Positions 24,371 to 33,499 of a stretch of DNA of 64,000 nucleotides are shown in pieces. The DNA lies in NCBI GenBank assembly GCA_023406895.1, contig JAEXTV010000009.1, positions 4,878 to 68,877 of the forward strand. Reading direction: 5' to 3'. The position numbers and the translations under genes are program-made. The stretch's first letter is position 1; the number at the start of each line of letters is the position of its first letter. This stretch comes from Bacillota bacterium (GTDB lineage: Bacteria; Bacillota; Clostridia; Christensenellales; SZUA-584). The notes under the pieces were generated by a model. The model was not told the DNA's origin. It ran no database searches and worked only from the letters and a program-made list of their open reading frames with translations.

Positions 24371-25927
24371 CTATGCGGCGGGGTCGGCTTCCGTGTTTGT
24401 CGAAGAGCCCTTTCCTGCATCAGGCAGCAAGCCTGTGTCGGGCGGGATCATTGGGCTTGTCGAGGCGTCCGGCGTGGCAGACGGTGCCGGCGTGGCGGAT
24501 GGTTTGGGCGGATTATTCACATGGCTCACCAGCTTATCATAAAGTGAGGCCATGTCGTCCGTGGCGGCTGTCAGGCTTCCGGTGCTTTTCACACCCTTGT
24601 TTGAATTCTTGCTTCGGGCGCTATTGAGCTGGCCCTGCGCTGCCGAAAGTGTCCCTTTTGCATCATCAATTTGTGACTGTGCGCTGCTGGCCAGCTCGGG
24701 TGACAGCGAGGATTCATTTTTGTTTAAATAACTCTCAGCCTTTTTTATGGCGTCTTCAAGCGCGTCGGCAGCCGCGTCGTACGCCACATAGTCAATATCG
24801 TACGTCCAGTCGATATCGGCGTCAACGCCGAAAATCTTTTGGACGACTTCCTCTGTATACGTATGATCCAGCACATAGTACGTCGCGTTGTATGCACGCA
24901 TATATTTCCCCTTGAGGGCATAACGGTTCAGATCCGATTCGGGATCAAGATCGAGAGAGAAAAACACGAGCGCCGCGATCTGTTCAAAGTTCAGGTTTGT
25001 GTATATTTCCGATTTGAGCTTGTCATAGATTCCGGGTATTTTGGGCAGCGCGTTTGAGCTTTTAAGCTGGCTGAACACCGCAAGCAGCAGCCGCTGCTGC
25101 CGATCAATACGGTCGATATCGGTGCCCGAGGTGATGTCTTTGCGTTCGCGGCAGTAATTGAGCACATCCTGCCCGTTGAGCAGCTGATAGCCGGGCATCA
25201 GATGGGTGCCGTCCAAATTGATCTCGTAATCCACATCGTAGTAGATGCCGCCCAGCTCGTCCACGATGTCTTTCACGGCCTGCATCTCAACAGCAACATA
25301 ATAATTGACGGGAATACCGCCCAATGTGGTGGTGACCGTTTGCATCATGCACTCGAAGCCTCTGCCTTCGAAGCCGCCGGCAGACATCCATGCGCCGTTG
25401 ATCTTCCATCTTTCTTTTGTAAAAGCAATATCGGCATAGCTGTCGCGCGGGATGGAAAGGATATCAACTTTTCCCGTTGAAAAATTGACGGAAAACAGCA
25501 TCATCGTATCCGTTCTAAAATCTTCGCGCCCCTCACGTTCAGCCGTATAGTCGATCCCGGCCACGAGAATATTGACGCGGTCCTTCATAAAGTCTTTATC
25601 GGCCTGCATGGCCAGAAGTTCTTCGGGGGAGAGCGTTTCGCCGGGCGCGGTATTGCCGCCGATTCCTTCGGGAACAGGCGTCGGATTGGGGAAAGCAGCC
25701 CGGGCGTCGATCATGGTGACAAACACAAACCGGAGCAGGATTACAACCACCGCCAGTGCCACCGCCATCGTGCTGTAGATCAGAATTTTCTTCTTTGTGA
25801 CGGGCTTATGAAAAAGGCGGTCTTCAGTGTATTTTTCCTTTCCCGATCTCGGTGAAGGCTGTATCTTTCCTTTCGACTGCCCGAAGCCGTATTTTTTCTT
25901 CTTATATCTTATGTTGGGTATTTGCAT
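24371..25927 (-). CDS. LCP (LytR-CpsA-Psr) family protein
   Basis: A 518-residue type II membrane protein: basic cytoplasmic tail (residues 1-45), one transmembrane helix (about 48-70), then an extracytoplasmic LCP domain (about 110-310) with NILVAGID, TDTMMLFSVN, SIPRDSY (catalytic Arg), the acidic-rich KDIVDELGGI and IDRIDRQQRLL. LCP enzymes attach wall teichoic acids or other glycopolymers to peptidoglycan. A helical section (about 410-460) and a Pro/Ser/Thr-rich tail (about 475-518) follow. The ATG after GAGGA was chosen. It is a single gene, with a wall-directed NlpC/P60 gene upstream in the same direction. Confidence 0.92.
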   Translation of the reverse strand: MQIPNIRYKKKKYGFGQSKGKIQPSPRSGKEKYTEDRLFHKPVTKKKILIYSTMAVALAVVVILLRFVFVTMIDARAAFPNPTPVPEGIGGNTAPGETLSPEELLAMQADKDFMKDRVNILVAGIDYTAEREGREDFRTDTMMLFSVNFSTGKVDILSIPRDSYADIAFTKERWKINGAWMSAGGFEGRGFECMMQTVTTTLGGIPVNYYVAVEMQAVKDIVDELGGIYYDVDYEINLDGTHLMPGYQLLNGQDVLNYCRERKDITSGTDIDRIDRQQRLLLAVFSQLKSSNALPKIPGIYDKLKSEIYTNLNFEQIAALVFFSLDLDPESDLNRYALKGKYMRAYNATYYVLDHTYTEEVVQKIFGVDADIDWTYDIDYVAYDAAADALEDAIKKAESYLNKNESSLSPELASSAQSQIDDAKGTLSAAQGQLNSARSKNSNKGVKSTGSLTAATDDMASLYDKLVSHVNNPPKPSATPAPSATPDASTSPMIPPDTGLLPDAGKGSSTNTEADPAA

Positions 25928-26054
25928 AAGCTGTTCCTCTGTCTTTTTCTTAAAACACAGCTGCAAAGCTGCGCAAAAAATATTATACCACATATTGCAA
26001 ATGATAGTTATATAAATTAAGTCATTTTATGGGGGGATATCATAGAAAAATATA

Positions 26055-26097
26055 AAAATAACACCCCATTCCGTTTTTAGACGGAGATGGGGTGTTT
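26055..26097 (-). terminator. Terminator of the NlpC/P60 gene
   Basis: ACACCCCAT-TCCGT and ACGGA-GATGGGGTGT pair around a six-base loop. On the minus strand it is followed by TATTTTTATA. Confidence 0.88.
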
Positions 26098-26129
26098 GAA
26101 GTTCCATGATTCAATCGCTTTTTGTGGGA

Positions 26130-27056
26130 TTACCCCACACGGCGGGCAAGCACAAAGTTTCTTGCCCAGTATACATTGTCGAGCGCGCTGACCATCACCT
26201 TGCCCTGACCCGACGAGGCATGCACAAACTGGCCGCCGCCGGTATAGATGCCCATATGGCTGATGTATGAGGAGGTATCCGATTTGAAGAACACGAGATC
26301 ACCCTTCTGCAGCGAGGCTGTGTTTGTGATCTTCGTCCATGAAGACACGCCGCTGTATGCAGAAGCCGAATATCTTTGCACGCTGTACCCGGCATTTGTC
26401 ATGGCATAGTAGGCAAGGCCCGAGCAGTCATAAGAATTCGGCCCGTTTCCGCCCAGCACATAGGGTTTGCCCATCTGAGTCAACGCAATATCCGCGATGG
26501 CTGCGGCGGCAGGCGTCGTCTGGCTTTGTTGAGAAGCCTTCACCGCGCTGCCGGAAAACGCTTTGTTACGTGTGGCGGGGCCGGCTATGCCATCGGCGCT
26601 GAGGCCATTGGCCTTCTGGAAAGCAATCACTGCGGTGCGGGTGACGGTGCCGAAATACCCGGTACCCGTGCCGCTGAAGTAACCGAGCTCTTTGAGCTTG
26701 AGCTGCAGCGCTTTGACTGCTTCGCCGGAGCTGCCCTCTTTAAGCAAAAGGCTCTTGGCTGTGGACGAATAAAGCTTGTTTTGAGTCAAAGGCCCTGCCA
26801 CGCCATCAGCAGAAAGGCTGTTGTTGCTCTGAAAGCGGATGACGGCTGTTTTTGTTACTGCACCGTAGTATCCGGTTGCATTCGGATAATCCATATATCC
26901 GAGTGCGAGCAGACGGTTTTGCAATTGTGTGACATCGCTGCCTCTGCTGCCGAGCTTCATTGTCGGCGCGGCCGCCATAGCAGACGGTACCGCTGCAAAT
27001 AGCACGGTCAGGACGCAAAGTGTCACCACGATCAGTCTTATATATCTTTTCTTCAT
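26130..27056 (-). CDS. Secreted peptidoglycan hydrolase: two PG-binding domains plus NlpC/P60
   Basis: A 308-residue exported protein: signal peptide (residues 1-28, cleavage near AMAAAP), two peptidoglycan-binding type-1 repeats (about 32-95 and 100-165; each has the GYxG..T..AVxxFQ..N.L..DG.AGP pattern), and a C-terminal NlpC/P60 cysteine peptidase (about 185-305). The catalytic Cys is in NSYDCSGLAYY and the His in SHMGIYTGGGQFVHAS. It would cut peptide stems of peptidoglycan (endopeptidase). The start at MKKRYIR is supported by the signal peptide. It is a single gene with its own terminator. Confidence 0.93.
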   Translation of the reverse strand: MKKRYIRLIVVTLCVLTVLFAAVPSAMAAAPTMKLGSRGSDVTQLQNRLLALGYMDYPNATGYYGAVTKTAVIRFQSNNSLSADGVAGPLTQNKLYSSTAKSLLLKEGSSGEAVKALQLKLKELGYFSGTGTGYFGTVTRTAVIAFQKANGLSADGIAGPATRNKAFSGSAVKASQQSQTTPAAAAIADIALTQMGKPYVLGGNGPNSYDCSGLAYYAMTNAGYSVQRYSASAYSGVSSWTKITNTASLQKGDLVFFKSDTSSYISHMGIYTGGGQFVHASSGQGKVMVSALDNVYWARNFVLARRVG

Positions 27057-27689
27057 AACGTCTCTGTCTCCCTTCTGTGTTTTTGCTTTGGTGTGTTTAT
27101 TATAACGAACTGACATATATAGCTCAAAGTGCTCTAAAATAGCCTATTCGGGTTTAAACCGGGGGAACATCACTTATTACAGAAATGTTAAGTTAATGTG
27201 ACGATTTGATGGTGTATACGCGCGTATACGTGATATTGGGCATAATTATTTGGGAGTGAACGAATATAATGGAAGCATATCCATATAAACCGCCTGCGTT
27301 ATGACGGTATGCGTATGAAGTGAAGGTGTATATGAAAGTGCTGTCCGGAATGCGCATTGGGATTTGGGTTAACTTTATTGCCAGGCATGGAGGGAAGCTC
27401 AATATCCTTGTGCTAGAGCCTTTATACTCATTACCAATGAAGACATAGCATTTCATTCTAAAGAAAACCATTCCCGGCTTCCTCCGAGAAGAGCTCACCG
27501 ATAGGTGGCGGGGGATAGGGAGGGGTGTAACATCGGTCCCTCCTTCCGGTTTTTCAGCAACCCTTAGATGCGGGCTGTCATGGATAGGTGATCAGGTGAG
27601 TCATCTGGCTTATCGATACTCTGAAAAGGTTACGTTACAAACATGCCGCTTCGCAGTGGAGTGCATGACAAAATGAGTTTTTCAACAAA
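27057..27689. other. Intergenic stretch with a repeat copy and no recognisable gene
   Basis: About 630 bases. The first part holds AT-rich upstream sequence of the NlpC/P60 gene. CTCACCGATAGGTGG at 27494-27508 is an inverted copy of the hairpin at 1622. Leftward open frames exist here but lack ribosome sites and motifs. Confidence 0.5.
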
Positions 27690-27716
27690 CAAAAAGAGGC
27701 CTTATTGGCCTCTTTG
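27690..27716 (-). terminator. Terminator of the oxidative-stress operon
   Basis: AAAGAGGCC and GGCCTCTTT pair around a five-base loop with a T-rich end on the minus strand, 13 bases after the rubrerythrin stop. Confidence 0.92.
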
Positions 27717-27728
27717 TTAAGTATCAGC

Positions 27729-28265
27729 TTAATAATTCTGGGTGTAAAGCTCAAAGTATGCCTTGGCATGAGCGCAAACGGGGCAGACGGTCGGTGCTTC
27801 CTTACCTGTAAAACGGTGTCCGCAGTTCGTGCACTTCCATTCGACTTCGACATCGCGTTCAAACACCACGCCGTTTTTCACGTTTTCGGCGAGTTTGTTG
27901 TAACGCTCTTCGTGCAGCTTCTCCACGCCGGCAACGCCTTCAAACAACCGCGCGATATCCTCAAAGCCCTCTTCTCTGGCTTCCTTGGCCATACGCGGAT
28001 ACATATCGTCCCATTCGTAATGTTCGCCCCCCGCGGCGCTCACAAGGTTATCCATTGTGGAGCCAATGCCAGCGAACAGCTTATACCAAAGCTCGGCATG
28101 CTCCTTCTCATTGGCGGCCGTTTCGGCAAATATGTTGGAAATTTGAATATAGCCTTCCTTCTTGGCTTTTGACGAAAAGAAGGTGTATTTATTGCGCGCC
28201 ATCGATTCGCCCGCAAATGCATCCATCAGGTTCTTCTCGGTTTTAGTTCCTTTTAAATTTTTCAT
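27729..28265 (-). CDS. Rubrerythrin
   Basis: A 178-residue non-haem iron peroxidase that reduces hydrogen peroxide in anaerobes. The ferritin-like diiron domain (about 1-140) shows GESMARNKY (Glu ligand), [11 protein letters not shown] (ExxH), and VEKLHEERY. The C-terminal rubredoxin domain carries CTNCGHRF and CPVCAHAKA with four cysteines binding one iron. It is the last gene of the PerR-superoxide reductase-rubrerythrin operon, 36 bases after the superoxide reductase. The chemistry fits: superoxide to peroxide, then peroxide to water. Confidence 0.95.
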   Translation of the reverse strand: MKNLKGTKTEKNLMDAFAGESMARNKYTFFSSKAKKEGYIQISNIFAETAANEKEHAELWYKLFAGIGSTMDNLVSAAGGEHYEWDDMYPRMAKEAREEGFEDIARLFEGVAGVEKLHEERYNKLAENVKNGVVFERDVEVEWKCTNCGHRFTGKEAPTVCPVCAHAKAYFELYTQNY

Positions 28266-28301
28266 CTTTGTCTCCCTCTCTTTTATTTTGTATCTTATTT
28301 C

Positions 28302-28682
28302 TTATGATTTCCAGAGCCCATGCAGATTGCAGTATTCATAGACCACCGCAATGTCTTGCGCTTTCACATCGAACGTGGCTTCGGGCGCGCCTGTCGGGTC
28401 CAGCTTCGCGCGGAGTGACTGGCCGTCCTTCTTATACACCTCGATGAAGCTGATATGATGTTCTTCCGTCATCGGATGGGCCACGCTTCCGATTTTAACA
28501 ATTGTCTTTTCGCCGTCTGCCACAATCACGGGAACATGCTTTTCAACAGCCGCTTCCTTGGTGTTGGCTTCGAGCTTAATCATCTTTTGTCCGCAGCAGA
28601 CGAGCGTGGGCGCGCCTTCGTTCACGATGCTGACCACATGGCCGCAGATTTCACAATAGTAATAGTCGCCGTAATGAGTCAT
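28302..28682 (-). CDS. Desulfoferrodoxin (2Fe superoxide reductase)
   Basis: A 126-residue superoxide reductase of the two-iron class. The N-terminal desulforedoxin domain has YYCEICGHVV and LVCCGQKM (four Cys for centre I). The C-terminal centre II has the expected His ligands in EKHVPV, AHPMTEEHH and the Cys and His in YCNLHGLW; the conserved lysine next to KHVP that assists catalysis is present. It reduces superoxide to hydrogen peroxide without releasing oxygen. The ATG eight bases after GGGTGG was chosen. It lies between the PerR-type gene and rubrerythrin. Confidence 0.95.
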   Translation of the reverse strand: MTHYGDYYYCEICGHVVSIVNEGAPTLVCCGQKMIKLEANTKEAAVEKHVPVIVADGEKTIVKIGSVAHPMTEEHHISFIEVYKKDGQSLRAKLDPTGAPEATFDVKAQDIAVVYEYCNLHGLWKS

Positions 28683-28718
28683 TTTTAATACCACCCTTTC
28701 AATTTAATTATATGATTA

Positions 28719-29114
28719 TTAATTGTCGCATTGGTCGCAAACGCCATAAAACGTGATATGGCAGCCTTCGAGCTTATGGCCGCCCGCATCGACGGCATTG
28801 AGGGCGGAATCTTCGAGCGTCTTCGCATTGAGGTCGTACACTTTGCCGCACTGACGACAGTAAAAATGAGAATGCAGAGCCACATTGCCGTCGTAACGGT
28901 CGAATGTGCCGCCGCATGACAGACGCTGTATGAGACCCTGATTTTCAAGTATGCTCAGGTTGCGGTAGACAGTGCTCAAGCTGAGGTTCGGGAAGGTCGG
29001 CTTCATTTTTTCAAACAGCCAAAACGCATTCGGATGAGAATCGACAGACCGGAGGACATCGAGCATATATTTTCTTTGCTTGGTATTGCGCACGGTTTTG
29101 TTGTCAATAACCAT
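28719..29114 (-). CDS. Fur family regulator, PerR-type
   Basis: A 131-residue Fur-family repressor. The winged helix holds TKQRKYMLDVLRS and LSLSTVYRNLSILENQGLIQ; the dimerisation part holds HSHFYCRQCGKVYDL and FYGVCDQCDN, the two CxxC pairs of the structural zinc site. HSHF is the metal-sensing motif. Its place at the head of a superoxide reductase-rubrerythrin operon points to PerR rather than Fur or Zur. GAAGGTGG precedes the ATG. Metal and oxidant specificity are inferred. Confidence 0.9.
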   Translation of the reverse strand: MVIDNKTVRNTKQRKYMLDVLRSVDSHPNAFWLFEKMKPTFPNLSLSTVYRNLSILENQGLIQRLSCGGTFDRYDGNVALHSHFYCRQCGKVYDLNAKTLEDSALNAVDAGGHKLEGCHITFYGVCDQCDN

Positions 29115-29130
29115 GGGAACCACCTTCTTA

Positions 29131-29178
29131 TTAAGAATCGTTATTAATAAATTAGCACTGATTGATTGACTTGTCAAG
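29131..29178 (-). promoter_or_regulatory. PerR operon promoter with overlapping operator
   Basis: Minus strand TTGACA (29173-29178), 18 bases, TAATTT (29149-29154). Just downstream is the inverted repeat TTAAGAA-TCG-TTATTAA (29131-29147), an AT-rich site of Per/Fur-box character. It would allow autoregulation of the three-gene operon. Confidence 0.65.
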
Positions 29179-29274
29179 CACAAAAAAGAAATATTTTCAT
29201 AGAAATAAATCATGGTCTTCCTATTACAGAACAATAATGGTATGTTTATGGTATTAACCAAAGGAGCCGTGCTT

Positions 29275-31284
29275 ATGCGTCATACTCACAGAAAAACAGC
29301 TGCGTTTTTTTTGTGTATCTTGATTCTTCTTTCATTAATAGGCTGCAACGCGTTTTACAGAAATGCTTCCGATGTTTTCGGCCCGGAAACGGACGGTGTG
29401 TGGGGCCAAACACCGGTGCCATCCTCAACGGCTGCCGCTGCGCCTGCGAATGAGGGAATACCGGGGACCTGGACGGTGATGCTTTATTTGAACGGCTCGG
29501 ATCTCGAAAGTCAGGGCGGAGAGGGAACATCGAGCCTGCAAAGCATCGTGAACAGCAATCTGCCCGAAGGCATCAATGTGCTGATCTATACGGGCGGGAC
29601 ATCACAGTGGAACAACGATGTGGTGAGCCCCGATTCCAACCAGATTTGGCTGGTGAAGAACAATGACCTGTCGCTGCTCGAGACGCTGGAGCCCAAGAGC
29701 TTGGGCGAGAGTGAGACACTGGCGGGCTTTATCACCTACGCGCAGACCCATTATCCGGCGGATCATAAAGCGCTGCTGATGTGGAACCATGGCGGCGGCA
29801 GCGTGATCGGTTTTGGGGCCGACGAGCTTCATGATTATGACGGTCTGTATCTTTCGGAAATGACGGACGCGTTTTCGTCCGCATATGACGGGCAGCCGTT
29901 TGAATTGCTGGGCTTTGATGCCTGCCTGATGGCGAGCGTGGAGATGGCGGCGGTGGCTGCGCCATACGCGCATTACCTGGTGGCGTCCGAAGAGGTGGAG
30001 CCGGGAAGCGGCTGGGATTATGAGTACCTGCTCGAAGCGCTTGCCGCCGATACGGCGATGACGGGGGCACAGCTCGGCACGGTTATTACGGACGGATATT
30101 TTCAGCGAAGCGCGGGGAGCGGTATGGAGGGAGACCTCACGTGCTCAGTCATCGATTTGAGCAAGATTGACGCGATAGAAGCACAGCTGGCGGCTTATGC
30201 GTCCAGTCTCGACGGGCAGCTCGCGCAGCCTTTAACCGTTCAGACACTCTCAAAAGCGCGTCAAAACGCGGATAAATACGGCGAGGAACCGGGCACGACG
30301 GGTACTGAAACGCTCAACATGATTGATTTCTATCACTTCATTTCTCTTCAGGAGGGCGGTGCGGCGGCAGATGCGCTGATGGCTGCGATACAGGATGCCG
30401 TGGTGTATGAGCGCAGCGGTGAACAGCAGGTCAATTCAAACGGGCTATCCATCTATTTCCCGCTCGAAGTGCCGCAAAGCGGCGACGCGAGCCTTGATGT
30501 GTACGGCACCATCGACTTTTGCCCCGAATACAAGCAATTCATCGTGGATTACCTCGCGGCACTGAATGAAGACGCTTCTCAGATGCCCGTGGAATACAAC
30601 AGTGCGCTGATTCCCGCATCTCAAAGCGGTGATTTGAGTGAAGTGGGGTCGTTCTATGTGCATCTGACCGACGCGCAGATGGATTACCTGTCGTATGTGT
30701 ATTGCACGCTCGGGCTTTATCTCGACGACGGCACGATTGTGGATTTAGGCTTCGACAGCGACCTTAGCATTGACTATTCCGACAACACGATACACGACAA
30801 TTTCCAAGGGTACTGGACGGGTATCAACGGACAGTTTGCAGCTGTTTTTGTGATGGAGGAAACCGAAGACTATGTGATATATAATATTCCCGTTCTGTAC
30901 AAAAGCAAAGATGATATGAGTGAGACGGATGATGATGATATGGCGATCATCCGCGCCACATGGTATTGGGACAGCACCTACGAGAACGGCGGCCACTATG
31001 AGTACAACGGCATGTATTATATGAATCAGGAGTACGACGCACCGTCAACAAAGCTGACGATTGAACCGGTGGCGGGTGACGTGGTGACGCCCATTTACTG
31101 GCCGTATTATGCGGCGGACGGGGATTACGACTCGTATTACACGGCTGACCCTTATACGCTGGGGGCTGACGGCATCGTGCTCGATTGGATTGAACTGCCG
31201 ACCGGCAGCTACCAATACGGTTTCATGTTTTATGACGTATATGGCGGCGAGCATTACAGCGAAATGACGGATTTCGACGTGTAA
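29275..31284 (+). CDS. Clostripain-related (C11) cysteine peptidase, lipoprotein
   Basis: A 669-residue surface lipoprotein: hydrophobic signal with a lipobox ending at Cys24, a short Pro/Ala-rich linker, then a C11 clostripain-like domain (about 65-430). The catalytic dyad is the His in LLMWNHGGGSVIG and the Cys in LLGFDACLMASVEM, each at the expected distance. Clostripains cut after Arg or Lys and usually mature by self-cleavage. The C-terminal 230 residues are Asp/Tyr-rich beta structure (YYAADGDYDSYYT) and may bind calcium or substrate. AAGGAG precedes the ATG. The gene faces away from the PerR operon and ends at a strong terminator. Confidence 0.92.
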   Translation: MRHTHRKTAAFFLCILILLSLIGCNAFYRNASDVFGPETDGVWGQTPVPSSTAAAAPANEGIPGTWTVMLYLNGSDLESQGGEGTSSLQSIVNSNLPEGINVLIYTGGTSQWNNDVVSPDSNQIWLVKNNDLSLLETLEPKSLGESETLAGFITYAQTHYPADHKALLMWNHGGGSVIGFGADELHDYDGLYLSEMTDAFSSAYDGQPFELLGFDACLMASVEMAAVAAPYAHYLVASEEVEPGSGWDYEYLLEALAADTAMTGAQLGTVITDGYFQRSAGSGMEGDLTCSVIDLSKIDAIEAQLAAYASSLDGQLAQPLTVQTLSKARQNADKYGEEPGTTGTETLNMIDFYHFISLQEGGAAADALMAAIQDAVVYERSGEQQVNSNGLSIYFPLEVPQSGDASLDVYGTIDFCPEYKQFIVDYLAALNEDASQMPVEYNSALIPASQSGDLSEVGSFYVHLTDAQMDYLSYVYCTLGLYLDDGTIVDLGFDSDLSIDYSDNTIHDNFQGYWTGINGQFAAVFVMEETEDYVIYNIPVLYKSKDDMSETDDDDMAIIRATWYWDSTYENGGHYEYNGMYYMNQEYDAPSTKLTIEPVAGDVVTPIYWPYYAADGDYDSYYTADPYTLGADGIVLDWIELPTGSYQYGFMFYDVYGGEHYSEMTDFDV

Positions 31285-31326
31285 AGGCTTGCTTGAATCA
31301 TGGTCATCGGCTTGCTATGAAGAATG

Positions 31327-31380
31327 CCCCCTAAAGATGGACAGTAAGACAGACTGAAAACATCTTTGGGGGTATTTTAT
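31327..31380 (+). terminator. Terminator of the clostripain-like gene
   Basis: CCCCCTAAAGATG and CATCTTTGGGGG form a long imperfect stem around a variable loop, followed by TATTTTAT. Confidence 0.85.
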
Positions 31381-31632
31381 TGCCGGATAGAGGTTTTTTC
31401 TTGTCGCTTGAAGGCGCAGCTTTGACGGCCCCGGCCGAAGAAAAGAATAACCGATAGATGGGGAAGATTGTTCACGAAAGAACAGATTGAGAAACAAGCC
31501 TTCTTTATTGGAAAGCCGCCGCCGACAGGCAGAGGGTTTGAAGATGTGCAATGCTGATACAATGCCGCATCCACCGCTGGCTCGCTTTCAATTTAGTTTG
31601 TTTTTTAATCTTGGTCTGTGCGGGGATTCGTA
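31381..31632. other. Intergenic stretch, nothing recognised
   Basis: About 250 bases between the two facing terminators. No gene, repeat or regulator site that I can support. Confidence 0.5.
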
Positions 31633-31670
31633 ATAAAAGAGACTGTGCGGCGTCTCTTCGCACAGTCTCT
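31633..31670 (-). terminator. Terminator of the floA-linked unit
   Basis: AGAGACTGTGCG and CGCACAGTCTCT form a perfect 12-bp stem with a nine-base loop. On the minus strand it is followed by TTTTATTA. Confidence 0.93.
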
Positions 31671-31689
31671 AGTTGGTACAAGTTTAAGC

Positions 31690-32145
31690 TCAGTGTGATT
31701 TGCGTGTGAGAATCTCAGAATAGATCACAGCGCGCATAAAATCGCTTTTGTCCTCAAACAGCTTCAGTGAGCTTTTCGTATGCTTGACAGGTCTCTTCGG
31801 CATATCGCTGATCTCGGCGCTGTCCGTATGGAAGGTGGACAAGTCAATGCTCGCATACCGGTTCGCTGCCTGAAAAGCGGAGGCCGATTTTGCCATTCGC
31901 ACCGCAACATCGTCCTGTTCCGAAGCGGCCGGCTGAACGGTAGGCTGACCAACAGGGTAAACAGGCTGCGTTTCCGGCGCGCGCTGTGATGCACCCATTT
32001 CGTTTGACATCATAAACGCACGTTGAATATCGCTGAGCGAGGGACGCGCAGGCGCGTCCTCAGAGCCCTGCTGCGGCTTCTTTTTGCTTGCGGCAGACAG
32101 CAGCGACACAATGACGACTATGACGATAATGACAATGACTTCCAT
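31690..32145 (-). CDS. Small membrane-anchored protein linked to floA, unknown function
   Basis: A 151-residue protein with one N-terminal transmembrane helix (residues 2-19, all Ile/Val/Leu), then a polar, disordered, Gln/Pro-rich region (25-80) and a short conserved-looking C-terminal helix (KSDFMRAVIYSEILTRK). It lies 12 bases after floA with a ribosome site, so both are made from one message. No family recognised. The layout (anchor, flexible linker, short terminal motif) suggests an adaptor that works at FloA-rich membrane sites, but that is inference. Confidence 0.75.
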   Translation of the reverse strand: MEVIVIIVIVVIVSLLSAASKKKPQQGSEDAPARPSLSDIQRAFMMSNEMGASQRAPETQPVYPVGQPTVQPAASEQDDVAVRMAKSASAFQAANRYASIDLSTFHTDSAEISDMPKRPVKHTKSSLKLFEDKSDFMRAVIYSEILTRKSH

Positions 32146-32157
32146 ATTCGATCATCC

Positions 32158-33150
32158 CTATTCGGTTTCTTTGTCGAGCTTGGGCGATGCGGCGTTTGAG
32201 ATGGCATCCCGCATGCTCGTGTCAGCCATCACATTTTTCATATTGTAGTAATCCATCACGCCAAGGTTGCCGTCTTTGAACGCAACGGCCATGGCAAGCG
32301 GAATCTCGGCTTCGGCCTCCACAACTTTGGCACGCATTTCCTGCACGGCGGCGAGCATTTCCTGCTCTTTGGCCACAGCCATCGCGCGGCGTTCTTCCGC
32401 TTTGGCCTGAGCGATTTTTTTATCGGCCTGCGCCTGATCGATCTGCAGCTGGGCACCGATGTTGCGCCCGACATCCACGTCCGCGATATCGATGGAAAGA
32501 ATCTCGAATGCGGTGCCTGCGTCGAGCCCTTTGGCCAGCACGGTTTTGGAGATGAGGTCGGGGTTTTCGAGCACTTCTTTATGTGAATTCGAGCTGCCGA
32601 CGGTGGTGACGATGCCTTCGCCCACGCGCGCGATCACCGTTTCTTCACCCGCGCCGCCCACGAGACGGTCGATATTCGTGCGCACGGTCACGCGCGCTTT
32701 GGCTTTGAGCTCAATGCCGTCTTTGGCGATTGCCGCGACGATTGGCGTTTCGATAACCTTCGGGTTCACGCTCATTTTTACCGCGGTCAGCACATCGCGT
32801 CCGGCGAGGTCAATCGCGGTACCGCGTTTAAAATCGAGCGGGATGTCAGCCTTCTGAGCCGCAATCAGCGCATCGACGACGCGGTCCACATTGCCGCCCG
32901 CGAGATAATGCTGCTCGAGCATATCCGTCGTCATGCCAAGGCCCGCTTTGATCGCCTTGATCAGCGGATTGACGATGCTTGCCGGCGGGATTTTTCGCAG
33001 ACGCATACCGATCAGCGATATGATTTTCACCTTGACGCCTGATGCGCGTGCGGCAATCCATAAACGCACGGGAACAAAGCTGAAGAAGAAGACAAGGAAA
33101 ATGAATACGGCAACGATAATAATGATGTAAAGCCAGATTTCAGGTAGCAT
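32158..33150 (-). CDS. floA: Flotillin-like protein FloA
   Basis: A 330-residue bacterial flotillin of the UPF0365 family. An N-terminal hydrophobic hairpin (about 5-28) anchors it to the membrane. The SPFH-like middle (about 60-230) includes [20 protein letters not shown] and [18 protein letters not shown] coiled coil (about 235-285; [32 protein letters not shown]) drives oligomerisation. FloA organises membrane microdomains and influences wall synthesis and secretion. It shares the strand with an upstream nfeD and downstream small membrane gene. Confidence 0.96.
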   Translation of the reverse strand: MLPEIWLYIIIIVAVFIFLVFFFSFVPVRLWIAARASGVKVKIISLIGMRLRKIPPASIVNPLIKAIKAGLGMTTDMLEQHYLAGGNVDRVVDALIAAQKADIPLDFKRGTAIDLAGRDVLTAVKMSVNPKVIETPIVAAIAKDGIELKAKARVTVRTNIDRLVGGAGEETVIARVGEGIVTTVGSSNSHKEVLENPDLISKTVLAKGLDAGTAFEILSIDIADVDVGRNIGAQLQIDQAQADKKIAQAKAEERRAMAVAKEQEMLAAVQEMRAKVVEAEAEIPLAMAVAFKDGNLGVMDYYNMKNVMADTSMRDAISNAASPKLDKETE

Positions 33151-33245
33151 TGTTTATCACTCCTTTGTAATATTGTTTCTCATAAACGGACAATAAATCG
33201 TCCGATATTACTCCTTGGAATAGACTGCGGGGTTTGAACCTATAT

Positions 33246-33398
33246 CTAATGCTGCCTGCATGTCGCGTCCGGGAATATCTCAAGAGGATGCCCGCTGAAA
33301 TTTGCCAGCTTGGCAGTCATCGGCGCGTGAACGATGCGGCCTGTATAGCGGCCCGCAAGAGAAAAATTATCGAGCATGTCCGGAGATAAGCTTTTCCC
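33246..33398 (-). pseudogene. Possible coding remnant in the floA upstream gap
   Basis: The 349-base gap between nfeD and floA holds a leftward frame of 50 sense codons ending in TAG. Its translation is protein-like (LAGRYTGRIVHAPMTAKLAN), but it has no start codon with a ribosome site. It may be a fragment of an old gene or chance. A TATAAT on the minus strand at about 33479-33484 is a candidate -10 box for floA. Confidence 0.3.
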
Positions 33399-33499
33399 TC
33401 ATTTAATCTGTCATGTGAAACAGCCCTCGGCAAGCCAACGGAACGAAGCAGCAATTAATCGATTCGACAAGCCGTTCAATTATATCACAAACCGGATTT

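Noticed and set aside
27193..27498. Leftward open frame of about 101 codons between the NlpC/P60 and rubrerythrin genes
   Set aside because: No ribosome site, no motifs, and it contains a dispersed hairpin repeat.
31327..31670. Short mobile element between the two hairpins at 31327 and 31633
   Set aside because: Each hairpin has a terminator T-tract on the strand of its neighbouring gene and they are not copies of each other, so two facing terminators explain them.
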